DNA from: Sutterella sp.
Lineage (GTDB): Bacteria; Pseudomonadota; Gammaproteobacteria; Burkholderiales; Burkholderiaceae_F
Assembly (NCBI GenBank): GCA_019418605.1
Contig: DYBN01000062.1
Location: 33,804 to 97,803 of the forward strand
Reading direction: 5' to 3'
Length of the DNA stretch: 64,000 nt
The position numbers and the translations under genes were made by a program. Below are positions 61,186-64,000 of the stretch, piece after piece. The notes under the pieces are model-generated. The model was not told the DNA's origin and searched no databases. It worked only from the letters and a program-made list of their open reading frames with translations. Within the stretch, counting starts at the first letter, position 1. Each line of letters opens with the position of its first letter.

Positions 61186-63201
61186 TTACTTGGCAAGCAA
61201 TGCCTGAACCATTTGAACCGCACGCTCGGGCGTAAAGCCGAAGTGCTTCCAGAGCACGGAGGCGGGCGCCGACTCGCCGAAGCAGTCGATGCCCATCACT
61301 TCGCCCCTGCCCGTGAAGTACTTGTGCCACAGCGCGCTTGAGCCCGCCTCGATCACCAAGACCGGGACGCCCGCGGGCAGCACCGTGCGGTGGTACTCTT
61401 CGCTTTGCCGGTCAAAGACGTCGGTCGAAGGCATCGAGACCACGCGCACCTGCACGTTGAGCGCCGTGAGCATCTTGCGCGCCTGCATGGCAAGGTCAAC
61501 TTCCGAGCCCGTGGCAACGATGATCGCCTCGAGCTTGTCGGCGCCTGCGGGCGCCTCGGCGGCAATGTAGCCGCCGCAGGCAATGGCGTCGGCGTCGACT
61601 TCGTCGCGATCGACAAAGGGCACCGACTGGCGCGAGAAGATCAATGCGCTCGGGCCGTCGCGGCGCTCAATGGCCGCCGCCCAGGCAACGATCGATTCAA
61701 TCGGATCGGCCGGACGCCACACGTCGAGATTCGGGATGAGCCTCAGGCTTGAGACATGTTCAATGGGCTGGTGCGTCGGACCGTCCTCGCCCAAGCCGAT
61801 CGAGTCGTGCGTATAAACGAAAATCGAGCGGATTTTCATGAGCGCGGCCATGCGCACGGCGTTGCGCGCATAGTCGGAAAACGTCAGGAACGTGCCGCTA
61901 AAGGGGATGAAGCCGCCGTAGAGCGCAATGCCGTTTTGAATGGCGCTCATGCCGAACTCGCGCACGCCGTAGCTGATGTGGCGACCGAGCATGTTGTCGT
62001 GCGTGAGCCGCTCGACGCCCTTCCAGTTGGTGAGGTTGGACCCGGTGAGATCGGCCGAGCCGCCCAGGAGCTCGGGCAGCACAGGCGCGATGTCGTCGAG
62101 CGCGCGCTGGCTTGCCTTGCGCGTGGCGATCTTTTCCTGCATGGCCTGCGCCGCGCACAAGCCTTCCATCACGGCGGTGTTGAAGGCTTCGGGCAGATCG
62201 CCCGCGATGCGGCGCTTTAATTCGGAGGCAAGCTCCGGATAGGCCTTTTCATAGCGGGCAAACATTTCGTTGTACTCGCCCTGCATGGCCTCGCCCGCCG
62301 GGCGCGCATCCATCGCCGCGTAGATTTCCGCCGGAATTTCAAAGGGCGGATAGTCCCAGCCGATGTTGCGGCGCGTGGCTGCAATCTCTTCTTCGCCCAG
62401 GGCTTCGCCGTGGGCCTTGGCCGTGCCCGCGCGGTGGGGGCTGCCCTGCCCGATCACGGTGCGGCAGATGATGAGCGTGGGCTTTTCGGTCTGCGCCTTT
62501 GCCTCGGTGATGGCCGCGTCGACTGCGTCAACGTCGTGCCCGTCGATCGGGCCGATGACGTGCCAGCCGTAGGCCTCAAAGCGCATGCGCGTGTCGTCCT
62601 TGAACCACCCCTTGATGTCGCCGTCGATGCTGATGCCGTTGTCGTCGTAAAGGGCAATCAACTTGTTCAAGCCCCAGACGCCCGCAAGAGAGCAGACCTC
62701 GTGGCTGATTCCCTCCATCATGCAGCCGTCGCCCAAAAAGACGTAGGTTCGGTTGTCGATGACGTTGTAGCCCTCGCGGTTAAATTCCGCGGCAAGCATC
62801 TTTTCAGCGAGCGCCATGCCGACGGCGTTGGCAATGCCCTGCCCGAGCGGCCCGGTGGAGGTCTCAACGCCAGGCGTCACGCCCACTTCCGGGTGTCCCG
62901 GCGTTTTGCTGCCGAACTGACGGAAGTTCTTGATGTCGTCCATCGTGAGGTCGTAGCCCGTCAGATGCAGCATCGCGTACTGCAGCATGGAGCCGTGGCC
63001 GTTGGAGAGAATGAAGCGGTCGCGCCCGAGCCACTTGGGATCCAAGGGGTTGTGGCGCAGATGACGGGTAAAGAGAGCGACCGCAATGTCAGCCATGCCC
63101 ATGGGCATGCCGGGATGTCCCGACTTGGCCTTCTGCACGGCGTCCATGGAAAGGGCGCGCACGGCAGCGGCCATCGTCTTGGGAGAGACTTCAGTGGACA
63201 T
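61186..63201 (-). CDS. tkt: Transketolase
   Basis: Thiamine-diphosphate enzyme of the pentose phosphate pathway. 671 residues from the ATG at 63201 (MSTEVSPKTMAAAVRALSMD); a long open stretch upstream (to 63567) lacks family similarity. Seen: SGHPGMPMGMADIAVALF, STGPLGQGIANAVGMALAEK, VFLGDGCMMEGISHEVCSL and NKLIALYDDNGISIDG as the TPP-binding GDG...NN-type motif, GEDGPTHQPIEHVSSL and the C-terminal domain. It is first in the operon with gap and pgk, supporting both sugar interconversion and glycolysis/gluconeogenesis. Confidence 0.98.
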   Translation of the reverse strand: MSTEVSPKTMAAAVRALSMDAVQKAKSGHPGMPMGMADIAVALFTRHLRHNPLDPKWLGRDRFILSNGHGSMLQYAMLHLTGYDLTMDDIKNFRQFGSKTPGHPEVGVTPGVETSTGPLGQGIANAVGMALAEKMLAAEFNREGYNVIDNRTYVFLGDGCMMEGISHEVCSLAGVWGLNKLIALYDDNGISIDGDIKGWFKDDTRMRFEAYGWHVIGPIDGHDVDAVDAAITEAKAQTEKPTLIICRTVIGQGSPHRAGTAKAHGEALGEEEIAATRRNIGWDYPPFEIPAEIYAAMDARPAGEAMQGEYNEMFARYEKAYPELASELKRRIAGDLPEAFNTAVMEGLCAAQAMQEKIATRKASQRALDDIAPVLPELLGGSADLTGSNLTNWKGVERLTHDNMLGRHISYGVREFGMSAIQNGIALYGGFIPFSGTFLTFSDYARNAVRMAALMKIRSIFVYTHDSIGLGEDGPTHQPIEHVSSLRLIPNLDVWRPADPIESIVAWAAAIERRDGPSALIFSRQSVPFVDRDEVDADAIACGGYIAAEAPAGADKLEAIIVATGSEVDLAMQARKMLTALNVQVRVVSMPSTDVFDRQSEEYHRTVLPAGVPVLVIEAGSSALWHKYFTGRGEVMGIDCFGESAPASVLWKHFGFTPERAVQMVQALLAK

Positions 63202-63508
63202 GTTTTTTGAATAACCGGAAGGGTCAAAGAAGAAAAAGCACGCAGGCAGACCGCGGCCGCGGGCCTTTGGGCCGGGCCGATGAATCCAAAGCTGTGCTGT
63301 CGCGGCGAATTTTAGCAAAAGCCGGTAAAGGCCAAACCGCGCGCATGGGCCCCCTTGAGCCGCGCGCCCTCGAAGGCGCAGGCCGCGCCGACGGGTGCGG
63401 CTTGCAGCCTGCGCTTTGGTCGACGCACAAGACAAGAGCCGGCCGATGCAGTCCGGCCGGCTCCCCAAATTTTTCAAGCGTTCGGTCAGGCGCGCAAAAG
63501 ACGCCGCC
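63202..63508. other. Intergenic region tkt / LpoB-like gene
   Basis: 307 bases. A perfect 10-bp inverted repeat GAGCCGGCCG / CGGCCGGCTC (63436-63463) lies just after the LpoB-like stop and may end that transcript, although its T-tail on the minus strand (TTGTCTTG) is weak. The tkt promoter is expected within the remaining 200 bases. No gene was recognised. Confidence 0.55.
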
Positions 63509-63994
63509 CTACCTTGACTTGAACAGCGACAGGTCGTCGGACCACTGGCCCGCGAGCTCGCCGTCAAGCGTAATGAGCTTGATCTTCATCGTGTAGTCGA
63601 CAAGCTTTTGTCCATCGGTGGCGCGGGTGACGATGTCGGTGATCTCGGACTCCATGATGTAGTCGAAGTTCGTGGCGGAACTGTCGAGCACGCGCACGGT
63701 GCCGGAATTGAACAGCACCTCCTGGATGCGGTCCTGAATGTCCTTTACCCGCAGGTTTTCGTCATGCGTGTTCTGCCGCAGGTTGCCCACCACGATGCGC
63801 GGCTTTTTCTTTGCCTTGGCGATGACGTCCGAGGCAAGCATCTTGTTGGTGAGGTTTTCGGCAAAGGCGATGATGTCAGAGAGCGTCACCTTCGTATCAA
63901 GCTTGATTCTCTCGGAGGAGTCGACCACCGACACCGTTTGCGTGTGCCGTTTGTCCAAAACTGACAAATCTTCCATCCGCGCAGTTTTAGACAT
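63509..63994 (-). CDS. LpoB-like penicillin-binding protein activator domain, no signal peptide seen
   Basis: 161 residues. The main part fits LpoB-like proteins (DIIAFAENLTNKMLAS, then KPRIVVGNLRQNTHDEN, IQEVLFNSGTVRVLDSS, YTMKIKLITLDGELAGQWSD). In Enterobacteria LpoB is an outer-membrane lipoprotein that activates PBP1b. Here the frame begins MSKTARMEDLSVL with no hydrophobic segment or lipobox Cys, and a TAA in frame lies directly upstream of the ATG. The signal part may sit in another frame beyond the right edge, or the protein may be cytoplasmic. Confidence 0.72.
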   Translation of the reverse strand: MSKTARMEDLSVLDKRHTQTVSVVDSSERIKLDTKVTLSDIIAFAENLTNKMLASDVIAKAKKKPRIVVGNLRQNTHDENLRVKDIQDRIQEVLFNSGTVRVLDSSATNFDYIMESEITDIVTRATDGQKLVDYTMKIKLITLDGELAGQWSDDLSLFKSR

Positions 63995-64000
63995 TTATTC

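Overview
The window is a dense, GC-rich stretch of bacterial chromosome with 53 recognisable protein genes, mostly housekeeping, and one SRP RNA. Gene order points to a betaproteobacterium of the order Burkholderiales: hda divergent from purM, rnfH-guaB-guaA, trmJ-cysE divergent from suhB, nadD-rsfS-rlmH-maf, dnaX-ybaB and tkt-gap-pgk. Two large autotransporters and small amino-acid and organic-acid transporters suggest a Sutterella/Parasutterella-type, host-associated member. This placement is an inference from gene order and protein style; there is no rRNA in the window to test it. No tRNA, CRISPR array or prophage was seen.

Layout. 1-2.8 kb: ppa (cut by the left edge), hemD and hemC on the minus strand. 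3.2-6.7 kb: a zinc-protease-like autotransporter. 6.8-13.1 kb: argH, then minus-strand uppP, a YtfL-like membrane protein, ybaB and dnaX; the dnaX frame is split before the tau-specific C-terminus. 13.3 kb: 4.5S SRP RNA. 13.6-16.6 kb: tsaD and a stand-alone IS4-type transposase gene. 16.6-21.3 kb: minus-strand solute-binding protein, folK, pcnB, HAD phosphatase and hda. 21.6-26.5 kb: purM, rnfH, guaB and guaA; guaB has a terminator-like leader. 26.6-27.6 kb: a MarR regulator and a cupin that share a matching palindrome in front of each gene. 27.7-33.7 kb: a DAACS symporter, putP, a class I aminotransferase and ilvE. 33.9-37.5 kb: cysE with a long disordered tail, trmJ and suhB. 37.7-44.3 kb: mutS, then a three-gene Fe(III)/2-aminoethylphosphonate-type ABC transporter. 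44.8-50.4 kb: yebC, purD, a secreted unknown, nadD, rsfS, rlmH and maf. 50.5-55.2 kb: larE, miaA, mutL and dedA. 55.3-58.9 kb: an AT-richer island with a transposase remnant and a second autotransporter whose 5' end carries an 11-base poly-C tract. 58.9-63.2 kb: tkt-gap-pgk. 63.5-64 kb: an LpoB-like protein without a signal peptide.

Much of the window serves nucleotide synthesis (purM, guaB, guaA, purD), mismatch repair (mutS, mutL), tRNA and rRNA modification (tsaD, miaA, trmJ, rlmH), heme synthesis (hemC, hemD) and central carbon flow (tkt, gap, pgk). The most unusual signals are the phase-variation tract of the second autotransporter, the split dnaX, the paired operators of the MarR/cupin unit, the guaB leader hairpin, the extended CysE and the HExxH autotransporter.
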